DNA of 64,000 nt. Origin: Amoebidium appalachense (taxonomy: Eukaryota > Ichthyosporea). Positions within the stretch are counted from its first letter, which is position 1, and the number at the start of each line of letters is the position of its first letter. The DNA lies in the NCBI GenBank assembly GCA_963693365.1, contig CAVNZM010000004.1, positions 5,022,001-5,086,000 of the forward strand. Direction: 5' to 3'. Under the pieces are notes generated by a model. It was not told where the DNA came from, ran no database searches, and saw only the letters and a list, made by a program, of their open reading frames with translations. The translations under genes were made by a program, and so were the position numbers. This document shows, one piece after another, positions 24,449 through 35,617 of the stretch.

Positions 24449-24982
24449 AGAGGGCCGTGCCCAGCCACACTCGACGGCCTACTGCGTTTTCCAGCGCAGC
24501 CAATCAAATGCAGCTAGTGACATATCATAATGTACATTTTTTTTTTTGTGGGCAACAATATTAGCGCCACCGTAGTATACGAGGACACCCCTGCCACCTA
24601 CGGAGATGGCTCCCAATTTTTCCTTACACATTCAGCGAACACTGGACTCTGTGCTCTATCGAACCGTCGAGGCGCCGCAACAGAAAGCATGCACGCGGTC
24701 GCGAGAGTGTAAGGAAAACCCCGCCTGCAGCGAACGTAAAGTTCATCGCAGCGCGTGCACACCGTCAGTACGTGTGAGGCGACACCCCTATTACATATTC
24801 AATGATGGGTAAGCAGAGGCTAGCATCGGTAAATCCTTAAAAGTGGGGCCTAGCCATTCTATGCCGGTCATATAGTCCAAATCCATTTTTACACGATAAA
24901 GTCTAAACTATGAATAGGAAACAGGCTTTGGTGCTTTAATTAATAGCATAGAAAAGAAAGCGACACACATTATTTAATAAGC

Positions 24983-25516
24983 AGATCTTGCGGGGCGCAA
25001 TAAATTTGGACCCCGCCGCCAAATCACATCCCGTACCTGCAAGATCTGAATGCGGCAATCTGGAGCGCTATCGACGCATAAATCGGGCGATTTTAATATT
25101 TTTAGAGGAAATCGCCGGCGCTATTCCGGGAAAACCGGGCATCGGTTTCCCGCGAAACGAAAATTTTACTAATAAACCCCCCCAAGTTACTCTAACAAAG
25201 TGCCTTTCCCGGTTGCCGCTTGAGGCGCGGTGGCCGGCTGGTGACCGCAGGTATAATAGGAAGTAGTTTTTGAAAAAAAAAATATCTATAAAAGTCACAA
25301 GAGGCAATATAGAAATGAGACGTTCTTATAGCAAAAAAATAAGTTACGTCTATTTTTTTGGGTTTCAGCTATTTCCGCTGCCCGGTTTAGCCGGTACAAC
25401 ACTTGTGGGTTTTGCTGAAAATATCAAAATGGCCCAATTTACGCGCCGATAGCTCGCCAGATTACAGCATTTGGATCTCGCGGGGCGCATCATTTTGAAC
25501 CCCGCCGCCAAATCAC
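24983..25516. repeat. Inverted-repeat element bracketed by direct repeats
   Basis: Imperfect ~37-bp inverted ends lie at 25066-25103 (CGCTATCGACGCATAAATCG...) and 25418-25456. Outside them, 24983-25027 and 25473-25516 are direct repeats sharing GCGGGGCGCA and CCCCGCCGCCAAATCAC. No frame codes for a transposase. This looks like a small non-autonomous element with duplicated flanks. Confidence 0.55.
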
Positions 25517-25680
25517 GTCCATCTAATGCCATGCCCGTACCTCGCCTTAAAAAACCCTCTACCTCCCTAGGGCACGGCCATCTAGAGACTCAGGCCGTCC
25601 GTCAGTGACGTAATCGGAATTTTCTCATTAGCTTGCGCAAGATTTGAGTCCGGCTAGCGGAAGGTACGGTCTATTTTTTG
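25515..25680. repeat. Repeat shared with 40735-40910
   Basis: TACCTCGCCTTAAA followed by CCCTCTACCTCCCTA occurs here (25545-25571) and at about 40873-40905 in direct orientation. CTAGAGACTCAGGCCGTCCG at about 25583 recurs inverted near 40815-40835. The two sites flank the THAP-like gene and its retroelement insertion. Confidence 0.6.
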
Positions 25681-26023
25681 GCGGGAAAAACTATCCCCTT
25701 AGATTTATCCGGCTATGGCACTGCAACGTGATTACGGAAGGGAGTAAAACTATTTAAATTCTCTAATAGACGATTCCAGGCATCTGATTGGATCTATAAA
25801 CGAAACAGTCGATTACAGAGGGGCGGTCAATCGCCGGTCTGTGTGGCCTGCGCCATTGTAGTTCACGGCAACGGGGACTCAGGTGAGGGCGGCGTGTTGA
25901 CGGCACAGTATCATCGAATACAGCCCAGCTTTACATTTTACACGGGGTGCGCTTAAGGCCCACCTCGCCCGCTCTTTGCAATACTTCTTTCGGCTTTTCA
26001 TTTTCTTCCTTACCAACCCAAAG

Positions 26024-26729
26024 ATGGGCAACCCATGTTTTGGTGTACAACTGCAAGAGTAACGATGCTAGCGAAGTCCGCAAGAATAGGGGCAAGGAGA
26101 ACATAGACCCACAGGGAAAGATAAACCCTAAGGGAACTGTTTCTACCTTTAGGTTTCCAAATCCCGATAAGGAGCCTGAGTTATGGGAGCTGTGGTATAA
26201 CAACTGCAGCAAAGCAGGGACCACCTGGGATGGTGTTGAACACTTCAAACAAATTTACAAAGACGGTAGGCCTTACGTTTGCGTTAAGCATTTCCTTCAT
26301 GAAGACTACTCAGTCCTCCCAATACCGTGCTACAAATGACAGACACCCGCAGCCCGTTAAGCAAGTTACGTTCGCAAGGGACCCAAAGTCCTACCCTGCC
26401 ATCGCCCCCCGCATCTTTTGTGACCCACATGACCCCGCAAAAACCATTGTTCTCCCGGCGACAAAATTAATGATTCGTACTGCAGCATCCAAAAGAGAAG
26501 CGCGGAGGGAAGAGGAGGAAACGGCACTGGCAGAGCGCAAGAAAGCGGAGGAAGAGGAGAAGCAACGTGGGGTTTGGGCGGAGAATGAAGAGCGCAAGTT
26601 GGCTGCACAACAAAAGCGCTTGCGCGAGTTAAATGAGCGGGAAGCAGCAGCGCGCACCAAGCGAGCTGCACTTGAGCAGAAAAGAGCACGCGAGCTTGCG
26701 GACCACATTAAGCTACCGGACCCTGTCTT
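26024..26729 (+). pseudogene. THAP-like zinc-finger protein gene, 5' part, disrupted
   Basis: The frame to 26339 has the marks of a THAP (C2CH) DNA-binding finger: NC near the start, VSTFRFPNPDKEPELWELW (the FxxFP/RFP and invariant Trp), and YVCVKHFLHEDY (the C-x2-H-F end). The first zinc Cys is in the neighbouring frame (MGNPCFGV from 26024), so a one-base indel near 26047 is likely. A second frame change near 26330 leads into a frame to 26729 encoding about 80 residues of Arg/Glu/Lys/Ala-rich coiled coil (EEEETALAERKKAEEEEKQR). The gene is cut at 26729 by the LTR element. After removal of the element the frame runs on for about 34 codons at 38414-38515. It could be a host transcription factor or a domesticated transposon protein. 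Confidence 0.6.
26725..26729. repeat. 5-bp target-site duplication GTCTT, left
   Basis: GTCTT immediately precedes the left LTR and immediately follows the right LTR (38409-38413). This is the standard 5-bp footprint of Ty3/gypsy integration. Confidence 0.95.
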
Positions 26730-27447
26730 TGACATATACTAATCCGTCTCAGCAGATTAGCCTAAGTCTACGATCGAGATCGGGGGGGGGGGGGGGGGGG
26801 GGGGTTGGCCCGGGTCACAGATCATCAAGATCAAGTCCGGGGCCTCAAGATAGCTGTGCAGCTGCGTGCATCATCTTGCCTCTGCCGGCGCAGGGCAGGA
26901 CCACGTCAGCTGGGACAGCCGACCAATAGTATTCTAATTAGTGTGTAGGATAGATCGTAGGAGGACTTAGGAATGTGATTGTTCGGGCAGAAGCCCTTTT
27001 GTAAATATTGGCAAGTTCTGATAGTGTATGCTGCCAAACGTATTTATATATTTCGATGACAGAGGAAAGGGGGGAGGGAGGGGGGAGGGAGATAGTATGA
27101 AATGTAGAATTAGACTCTGCGGTGCCACTAGGGGAAGGGTGAGGGGTGAGACTTGGATAAATACATTAGTTGAGTAGATCGACTTAGCTCGTGCAGGCGC
27201 ACGATAAAAGTAGATCGGAATGTTAATGGAATGTGGCATCGTAGGGGGCCAGGTGATGATGATCTTGTAGGGCACGGCCTTGATGGCCTCAGTTGTAACT
27301 TAGACTCAATCCGTACGGATCTAAGTTTGCCCGTCGGAGCCTGGTCTTAATAAACTTTACCGTTTTTCTATACACGTTCGTTCCTTTTCGTGTGTGTACA
27401 CTTAGTAGAGTGCCGCGTCTCTAGTACACATATATTAGGATACGACA
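26730..27447 (+). repeat. Left LTR of the outer gypsy element
   Basis: 718 bp; ends TGACATATAC and GGATACGACA. A G-run lies at about 26781-26804. CTTAATAAACTTTACC at about 27346 could supply the LTR polyadenylation signal. Compared with the right LTR I saw a shorter G-run there and one substitution (CGTGTGTG against CGTCTGTG). Confidence 0.95.
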
Positions 27448-27536
27448 AGCTACACCTTTCTTTTAGTGCGGTTTTTCGCGCTAGGGTAACGCGGTGACAG
27501 TTCCTTCTGGGCTGTTGCTACACCTCATACACACAG

Positions 27537-27569
<33 letters not shown>

Positions 27570-27628
27570 ATAAACACAACCACACAAGTTTGGGCACACA
27601 CCACACAACGGCTCAGTTTAACGTAGAC

Positions 27629-28613
27629 ATGTTCTACGCACTGGCAGCGGAGGATAGCTCCCTGCACACACAGGTACCACAGGTTCATACACTAGACGTT
27701 AGACAGACCACAGCTTTCAGTTTTATACTCAAACACGACTCGGAAATACCTAGGTGGCTAAGGACACTCCTAGCTAACACACCCACACTAGTGTTAGACA
27801 CAAAGAAGGCCCCCACTGTGGCGGCCTCGTGCTTAATGATCAAACAGTGCATCGACCACAAAACAATGGCCGACTTATGCACCCTGATGGAGGAGCACCC
27901 GTACCGGGCCGAGCAGGCCCCCCAGGTGACGGCTCGTATATACGAGCAGCAGTACGACGAGGGAAGGGACGAGATGGTGTCCCGGACACTCGGCCAGAAA
28001 CGTCTGGCCGCACGGTTCATCCCCGACGACGAGGACGAGAACAGCACCGACGACGTGGACGGAGAGCTCGAGGCCTTCACACGGCCGGAAAACGAGCTCG
28101 AGTATACGGCCCGGCTCGTCGGCCGATACCTGACGGCCGACCGGCGCCGTACCTTCCGGGCCCAGCTCAGAGAATGGAAGTATACCTTTCCCACTTTAGA
28201 TATGTCCCCCGTAGAAGCTCGTGCATTCTTTGAGAGGGAGTATCGGGTCTTTGAAGACCTTTGTGAGTTAGCAGGTGACGTGAGTGATAGGGAAAAATTC
28301 GAGTTTGCTCGTAAGGCTCTCTCTGTAAACACAGACACTGCACGCATGTTTGGGGAGCATGATGATGTAGATGAGGTGGTGTTGCATGTTAAACGTCACT
28401 TGCTTGCCATGCACGAGGTGAAGTTCAATAAGAGGGATAAAAAGGAGGTGATGGAAGTAGACAAGAAAAAGAAGGAGAGTGGACCGAAGGGGGAAAAAGA
28501 GAAAAAAGAGGGTGAACAGCCAGATGCACTCACCATGTTGGTCAAGCAGGTTGCCGAGCACTCCCAGGCCGTCTTCTCTGGCCGAGGGGGCTTCGGCTTC
28601 CGGGGTGGCCGTG
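27629..28613 (+). CDS. gag: Gag of the outer gypsy element (truncated by nested insertion)
   Basis: About 328 codons. The frame is open from 27494, but its first 45 codons cover an A30 run (27538-27567), so the start at MFYALAAEDSS is preferred. The protein is hydrophilic and helical with an acidic middle (PDDEDENSTDDVDGE) and a retrotransposon capsid-like stretch (EWKYTFPTLDMSPVEARAFF). The C-terminal part is basic (MEVDKKKKESGPKGEKEKK) and ends in RGGFGFRGGRV, an RNA-binding style GR tail. It is cut at 28613 by the nested LTR. The other half of the CCHC zinc knuckle (KGHSAAYC) appears directly after that element at 32205-32228. Gag would form the particle and bind element RNA. Confidence 0.8.
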
Positions 28614-29093
28614 TGTAAACAACTGTACACATGAACTGTACATGTTTACTAAAGAATGTGATCTACTAGCACACGATTCGTGCTTTGTCATGAATATCAC
28701 ATAAATATTATGTCCGCACCAATAGGACTCACTCTGACCTAAGAATTGAACCATATACGGTTCTTCAGCTGCATACCACATAAACGAAGTGAACCAATAA
28801 GAGGTTTGCATAAATAGGACAAAGGTCTGACTGGCTCGGACCGCACCAGAATCACGAATGGCATGTTGCCACCCGCGCTGGCCGCGGATGAACCAATCCT
28901 GGGCCTTGATCCGAAACCTGGGGGCTATATAAGAAAGCCGTCCCAGTACGGGGATCACATCAGTGAAGTCTGAGACAGACTGAGTCGGCCCATAGTAAAA
29001 GCAACCTGGCCGCGTGTGCCTTTCTACCCGTTCTCTGTCTTTATTTTGATTCAGTTGTACTCTGCCTTATCCTAACTAGTCCAACTGTTTACA
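28614..29093 (+). repeat. Left LTR of the nested element
   Basis: Contains GGGGGCTATATAAGAAAGCC (a TATATAA box at about 28924), about 170 bp before its end, consistent with transcription starting within the LTR. Confidence 0.93.
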
Positions 29094-31724
29094 TTGGCGA
29101 CCGCGGCAGGACACTGTTTTACATTGCCAACTGTTTACATTGGCGACCGCGCAGTTCAAGAATCTCGCATCCTTCGAATCTCACATCTTTCAATCAGTTC
29201 AAGAATCTCACATCTTTCAATCAGCTCAAGAATCTCCCATGGCCGATCACAATCCTTTTTACCCCGATGATAGGCACATCTTTCCTTGTCCGGCTTAGAA
29301 TATATACACCGACAAGTTTGAAGTGGCCAGCCCACCTACACGGAAAGAATTGAAAGCATGTAAAACTTCTTTTGCTACGACACATCAAAAATGTGAAGAA
29401 AAACGAATACACAACGAAACAACGAATACACGAACAAACGAATAAAGAATTGCTAGCGAAGCAATGAACCAACGAAAAACGAACCATCACGAATACACAA
29501 TGAAATAAAGAATTCACGACAAGCGAATGCATAGAGGAAATACAAAATGAATGCAACACAAAACAAAACAAAGTAACGAAGTTATCAAACGACAAAAAAC
29601 GAAAAACGGAACCAAAATGAAATGGAAATACGAAAATGAAAGAACGAATGCACAACACTGCTTGGGTTGCAATGCACACAGCCCCCTCTATGTTACGAAG
29701 AAAAGAAAACCGTTGCCCTTGCGTGCATTGCGCTATTGCACACTGTCATCGTGTCCATGCCACCGCATGCACGTCCACACTCGCAAGCCAGATGCACGGC
29801 CACTTTCAGCACGAATGCATTTAAAGAAGAAGATAGTCGCTGTTCCTATAGCATTGAGGACATAAGGTGCTGTGAAAGTAGTTTTGCATGCATGCTTCGA
29901 ATTTCTTGCTGTTTTCGAATACAGCATGCCCCATAGTTTAGCGCACAGGATGCACAACATGCGCATGAATGTATGCTGGCATCATGCCTAAACACATTAC
30001 GAACATATGCCTCATGTATGGCGGCCCTTCCTGGTGCCACGCCCTAACGAATTTGCACTCTTGGTGCACAAAAGGCATGTAATAAAGTCGATGCAGAACT
30101 TTTGTTCATGCATGTGAATAACAAAGAAGGTGTTGGGTACGAATTTTAAGGTGATTGCCCGTCTCTGGCAATACTGTGTAACATACCAATTACACTGTCA
30201 AGCCTTGCACTAGCTGCCGGCACACCCCCACCAGAACAAAAGAATGTGGTATGGGCACCGTTCCCTCACAACCCCATCATACAGTGTCAGTATTTTGGCT
30301 GGAAGCCTTTCAGTTTCGAATTACGAATACCCTCCTTCACTACTGAAGAAAGTGACGTGGAAGACGAATACGAATACGAATGCAAGGTGTTGTTGACTAA
30401 CACATCGGACCATCATGTGTACCTAGGCCCTGGTACGGAGGTGACCATGTTATTCCCTTGCAATATGATGACACTGTAACAATTTAGCACGTGCATACCC
30501 CACCAATGGGCACATGCGGGAGACAACCCCACAAGCTGCCTTATTGGGCACCTCTGCTAAAACGAATATTCTTCTCACGAAGGAACAGAAGAATGCCACG
30601 AACACGAACCACACACTCCCCAGGCAGCTACTTACGTCTGATGTATGAAAGTAGTAGGTGTGTGAATTGGGTAACTCCATGAACACCAACACGAAAGAAA
30701 GCACAGCACAAAGCAGTTCCACGAACACGAATGGTTTTGGTTTTCCACACAACGAACAGAACCAACAGTAGGGCCACCTACAAAAGAAGCAGAGGATGGG
30801 GCACCATCCAGACCTGCACTGGAGGATATGAAGATACGAAGCGCGCTCACGAAGTTGCTTACAAAAGAAAGGGCGACTCTGACGACTTTTCTTTTTAGGC
30901 CAAGCCTCCAGAAGAATGTATTATGCCTGGAATCCCCCTGCTCAACGAAAAATGGCTGGCAAATGGGATACGAAAACTGCTCACGAATGGAAGCATGTGT
31001 TTTCTGAAGAAGGCTTGCTTTGCCTACCCTCTTCTTATGAATTATGAACCGGGTTTTTACTGGTTCTGACGGGCTGATATATTTCTTTATGTCGCCCAAC
31101 GAAGAACATTTAGGGCATTCTTATTCATGTTATTCCCGGCTCCAATGATGCAGGGTTAAAGCTGAAAGGAAAGAAGTGCTCTTTGTTCATGAAAGAAGTG
31201 GCTTTTCCGGCCATGGTGACTCGCCTTACAGTCTTAAGGTAGAACCGGGATAAGGAGCAGTGGCTAAGCCTTGAAGCTATCCACCACTACCTGAGCCACG
31301 AAGTGACCTAAGGCTTGAGTTATATTCATTATCGAATGTTTGGTATGATCATTCATCCACACGACTAAATTACTCGCAATTGAAAACGAATCTGCGGGAG
31401 TTTCCTAAAAAGGAAAAACACCTAAAAAAGGAAAATATTACTTCTACAGAAAAAGCCAAGCACAGAGACGAAGCGAACAATTCGCACGCACACTCTGCAA
31501 CAATCTTCGCCACGAAAATGAAAACACAGAAGAATGCTGCATGAATTTGTGTTTTGGCAAATGAAGAAGTGCTCATAGACGTGCACAACTCTATTCCACC
31601 GTCCTTGCTCTGTTCTGCCCTGCAGCTCGGCGCACAAGAATTCTCGCTGAAGGTTGTTTATCGCCTCTCAGCCTGGTGGTTTGCTTGTCTAACGACACCA
31701 CCAGGCTCCCGACAAGGGGGGGAG
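29094..31724 (+). other. Interior of the nested element: ACGAA-rich, non-coding
   Basis: The primer-binding-like segment TTTACATTGGCGACCGC occurs twice (about 29088 and 29128). It is followed by three tandem copies of a ~27-bp unit around TCAAGAATCTCACATC. From about 29380 to 31520 the words ACGAA and CGAAT recur many times, giving a strong A/GA bias without long frames. One small frame at 30246-30479 (77 codons) ends KVLLTNTSDHHVYLGPGTEV, which resembles the dUTPase-like segment that follows protease in some gypsy elements. That may be its only coding relic. Confidence 0.6.
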
Positions 31725-32205
31725 TGTAAACAACTGTACACATGAACTGTACATGTTTACTAAAGAATGTGATCTACTAGCACACGATTCGTGCTTTGTC
31801 ATGAATATCACATAAATATTATGTCCGCACCAATAGGACTCACTCTGACCTAAGAATTGAACCATATATGGTTCTTCCGCTGCATACCACATAAACGAAG
31901 TGAACCAATAAGAGGTTTGCATAAATAGGACAAAGGTCTGACTGGCTCGGACCGCACCAGAATCACGAATGGCATGTTGCCACCCGCGCTGGCCGCGGAT
32001 GAACCAATCCTGGGCCTTGATCCGAAACCTGGGGGCTATATAAGAAAGCCGTCCCAGTACGGGGATCACATCAGTGAAGTCTTGAGACAGACTGAGTCGG
32101 CCCATAGTAAAAGCAACCTGGCCGCGTGTGCCTTTCTACCCGTTCTCTGTCTTTATTTTGATTCAGTTGTACTCTGCCTTATCCTAACTAGTCCAACTGT
32201 TTACA
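31725..32205 (+). repeat. Right LTR of the nested element
   Basis: 481 bp, nearly identical to the left LTR; for example CATATATGGTTC here against CATATACGGTTC in the left copy. Confidence 0.93.
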
Positions 32206-32813
32206 AAGGGCACTCTGCTGCATATTGCCGTAGTTACAAGAGCTATTGAGTTCCGGGGGAGGGGGAAGCTGGGGTCACTGAGGGAGGGGGGGGGACAGTA
32301 TCGGTCCCCCCCAGGTTGCAGAGAACCTTCACCCTCCCCCACCCCAGGTTAAGCTTCCCTTTGCCCCCTCACCGCCCCGATACGTGTGGGAGCCGGGCAT
32401 CGTCGTGGGTCCTCAAGACAGCGTCGAGGTGGTATGGCATGAATATTTGTGGGGTGACTCTACCAAAGGTATGAATGGTGTGAATGTTTTGTGGTTGGGG
32501 GAGGTTCCCCAGCCACAAATGGATGGTCTCAGTGTTTCTTGTCCCAACCCGGTGTTTGTTCTAACCACACCGGAGGGGGTTTCTGTGCCATTGTTTCCGG
32601 GAGGGGGGGGGACACACACGAGTAAAAGGGGAAGGGGGGGGGAAGGCACAGACACATAGAAACACACCACCACAACAACATACGACGGTTGCAGACACAC
32701 CTACACACACACACACACCCACACATACACCAAACACACACACACCACCCACCCACACACCACACACACACACTCCACCACCACCCACATCACATACACA
32801 CCCCACCCCACCC
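32205..32813 (+). pseudogene. Remainder of gag and gag-pol junction of the outer element
   Basis: Directly after the nested element comes KGHSAAYC, the second half of a CCHC zinc knuckle, followed by a stop. A further frame at 32384-32659 (WEPGIVVGPQDSVEVVWHEY...) is protein-like but matches nothing I recognise. It ends in a G-run and is followed by CA/ACC repeats up to the protease frame. The distance and repeat content suggest the junction has expanded by slippage. Confidence 0.5.
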
Positions 32814-35147
32814 GTGCAGGCACCACGGGTAGGTATGTTGCACGTAGGTATCGAGGGTGTGAGTCTTCGTGGGCAGGGATTGGGTGTGAGTGATGATGTG
32901 TTGCTTGAATTGGAGGAGGATTTAGGTGGTTTTAGCCGGCATTATATAGACGTATGGTTAGCTGATGGTAAGTTGAAGGCTGTTGCTTTGCTCGATGGAG
33001 GGGCTCAGGTTAATTGTGTGCATGCTTCGTTTATTCGTCGTTTTAATCAGGCCGGGGGGGAAATTCCTATTTTAGATGCTTCTAGCACAGCCTTAGGTAG
33101 TGCTAATAATAGTAGTATGTCTGTGGAAGGTGTTTGTGTGTTGCCGTGTGAGATAGGTGGCCAGGCTATGCATGTTGCTTGTTATGTGGTTAAGGATTTA
33201 GTTCAAAGTGTTTTGTTGGGAGCCCCATTTTTCCGTAGACATGTGAATGCTTTGTTTGAACGTACGAATGTTTTAGAATTACAGTCCGGCGTTAAAATTA
33301 AAACCCATGATGGGCTCGACAGTTATCAGTCTGGTGCTAGAACGGTAGCTGAAGTAGTAATCGAGCCTTATCAGTGCCAAACGGTACGTGTCCGAGCCGG
33401 CAATCATGTTAGGATAGGGGATTTAGGGGTTTTTACTCCGAAAACCCCATTTCAGGAGGTGGCCCAATGGACCCTTAGTAGGGTATGGCCGGATAAGACA
33501 ATAGAAATAGAATTAGTGAATCCGGGCATCGAGCCTATAGTGATTAGGTCAGGTGTTTCCGTCGGTAGTTTCACTAATGAGATTGGTAGTATAGAGGTCT
33601 CTCTTATTACCCAAAAGGAGGATGCCGGCTCGAAGGGTGACTCAGGAGGAGGGGGAACAACTTTATTTAACGTTAGCCACCAAAATGTCACCCGACACGA
33701 TGGGGGGGGGGACCGGGACAGCACCGGTCCCACTCCCCCGACCCCCAAGAGGAAGGAGGGTCACCCCGGGTGTGAGAACTTGAATGTGCAGGCAGGGGGG
33801 GAGGGTGTTGGTCTAACCCGTGGATCTGACGGGTTAACCAACACCGTGGGGGGCAGGGTGGCCACAGACCTGGCCCCCCACATACATGCACTAACTCATC
33901 AGGAATTGCCCGGGGGCATGGGTGTGCCGGGGGGAGGGGGGGGTGCTAAGGGTGACCGCCTATATCCGGAGGAACCTCCACCTCACCCCGAGCAGCACCG
34001 ATGTAATACAGGAGGTGAAATGTTAAGTGGCACTCCGGTGAATAAGGATGCATCCACTTGTGATGGGGGTAACCCGGAGTTAGTATTGCCGTTTGGTATG
34101 AAGGAGGGGGATTGGACGGTAGAACAGAAAAAATTGCTAGCTAAGTTATTTGATAGGACTCGGTTTGCATTTCTGGCCGATGATAACGAAGTAGGCTTCG
34201 TTAAAGGGTTTGAAATGCAGATCGACACAGGTGATAATAGGCCGGTAGTGATGCCTAGCTATAGAATGGAGCAGTATAAATTGTCGGATGCGCTAATAAT
34301 AGTGAGTGATATGTTAAAAAAGGGTCATGTGGAGCATAGTTCGAGTCCGTGGAGAAGTCCGGTGCTATTGGTTAAGAAGCCCGACGGGTCTTGGCGTCTA
34401 GTGAACGATTACAGGGCTCTGAATCGGATCACTAAGGCAGACCAATGGCCTCTCCCTCACATAGACGAGCAGCTTTCACAGCTGCACGGCTATACTCACT
34501 TTGCTAAACTTGATTTAAAAGCAGCTTTTTGGCAGATAAGGTTGGAGGAGAGCAGCAAGGAGAAGACTGCCTTTGCACTGGGTGACCAGCTGTTCCAGTA
34601 CAAGGTGGTGCCGATGGTTTTGCTCTCCTCAGAGTCTCCAGCTATGTTGTGCCGGGTAATGTATAAAATTCTCCACCCTCATTTGGATGTATGCCACCCT
34701 TATTTGGATGATGTTTTAATTAAAGGTAGGTCATTTGAGGAGTTAGTTAATAATTGTGAAAAAGTATTTTTAGCTTTGGGTGAGTCTGGTCTTCGCATTA
34801 GCGGTAGCAAGACTGTGATTGGTGTGCCGGAGGTTAAGTTTTTAGGTCATATTGTGTCTAGTAATGGTCTTTCCCCTGATCCGGAGAAAATCCGGGCCAT
34901 AGTTGAGTGGCCCCGTCCTCAGACTGTCACTCAACTAAGGCAATTTTTAGGTTTAACTAATTATCTTCGTCGTTATATTAAGGATTATAGTATGCTTGCT
35001 TTGCCGTTAACTAGTCAGACGGGGGGGGAGAAGAAGAATAGAATAGATTGGAATGTTGATGCTGTTTCGGCTTTCGAAAAGCTTAAGTTAGCTTTGCAGT
35101 CTTCGAGTATGCTTGTTCATCCTGATTTATCGGCCGGGGGGGGGGGA
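32814..35147 (+). CDS. pol: Pol N-terminal part: aspartic protease and reverse transcriptase
   Basis: Residues about 60-75 hold the protease active-site loop VALLDGGAQVNCVHASFI. The catalytic triplet reads DGG rather than the usual DTG/DSG. A long Gly/Pro-rich spacer follows (about residues 270-420). The reverse transcriptase runs from MPSYRMEQYKLSDALII through SSPWRSPVLLVKKPDGSWRL, FAKLDLKAAFWQI and the catalytic PYLDDVLI (YLDD) to FLGHIVSSNGLSPDP and LRQFLGLTNYLRRYI of the thumb. The usual FGL.NAP.TF block is disturbed (VVPMVLLSSESPAMLCRVM), consistent with two closely spaced compensating indels. The useful frame ends at an 11-G run (35136-35146), after which the protein continues in another frame. 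Confidence 0.9.
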
Positions 35148-35617
35148 TGTTTAAAGTTCGGTGTGATGCAAGTAAGGTTGCTGAGGGGGCCGTGTTATAT
35201 CAAGTGCAGGAGGGGCAGGATAGGGTGATTGCTTATGCTAGTCGTTCATTTAGTAAAAGTGAACGTAGATATAGCAATCCGGAGAGAGAGTCCCATGCTA
35301 TCTTTTGGGCAGTCTCACAGGCATGGAGGTATATACTCGCAGGCAGGACGTTTGAGGTCTACACCGACCACAAGCCCTGCCTAGCCATGGCCGGCACCAC
35401 TCGTCTGGTCAACGAGAGGATGCAGAAGTGGGCCGCGGCTCTCGGTGAGTTCTCCTATAAATTGTTTTATGCCAAGGGTGAAACAATGGTTGACTGTGAT
35501 GCTCTCTCTCGTGCTGCTTATATTTTGTTTGAAGAAGAGAAGGAGGGGGAGGGGGGGGCTAGTGAGAGACGGGGGGGGGGAGGGGGGAAGGGGGGGAGAG
35601 TGAGCAGAAAGGAATAG
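35147..35617 (+). CDS. pol: Pol RNase H domain (frame-shifted continuation)
   Basis: Starts right after the G-run at 35136-35146. It carries all four RNase H acidic positions in order: VRCDASKVAEGAV, NPERESHAIFW, EVYTDHKPCL and VDCDALSR. The domain degrades the RNA strand during reverse transcription. The frame ends in a Glu/Gly-rich stretch caused by further G-runs (35548-35600). The linker to integrase is in another frame (35623-35898). Confidence 0.88.
   Translation: MFKVRCDASKVAEGAVLYQVQEGQDRVIAYASRSFSKSERRYSNPERESHAIFWAVSQAWRYILAGRTFEVYTDHKPCLAMAGTTRLVNERMQKWAAALGEFSYKLFYAKGETMVDCDALSRAAYILFEEEKEGEGGASERRGGGGGKGGRVSRKE

Larger units (their letters stand above)
28614..32205 (+). mobile_element. 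Nested short LTR retrotransposon, apparently non-autonomous
   Basis: LTRs 28614-29093 (480 bp) and 31725-32205 (481 bp) start TGTAAACAACTG and end CAACTGTTTACA, so their 8-bp ends are perfect inverted repeats. I count two substitutions and one indel between them, so insertion was recent. TTGGCGACCGCGG just after the left LTR fits a primer-binding site, and AAGGGGGGGAG before the right LTR is the polypurine tract; both place it on the plus strand. The 2.6-kb interior has no RT, integrase or gag frame, so it must be mobilised in trans. It sits inside the zinc knuckle of the outer element's gag. No target duplication is visible (CCGTG against AAGGG), which may mean a small deletion at insertion. 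Confidence 0.9.

Noticed and set aside
29221-29679. 152-residue minus-strand frame in the nested element
   Set aside because: Its Phe/Ser/Val-rich product is the shadow of the ACGAA-rich strand.
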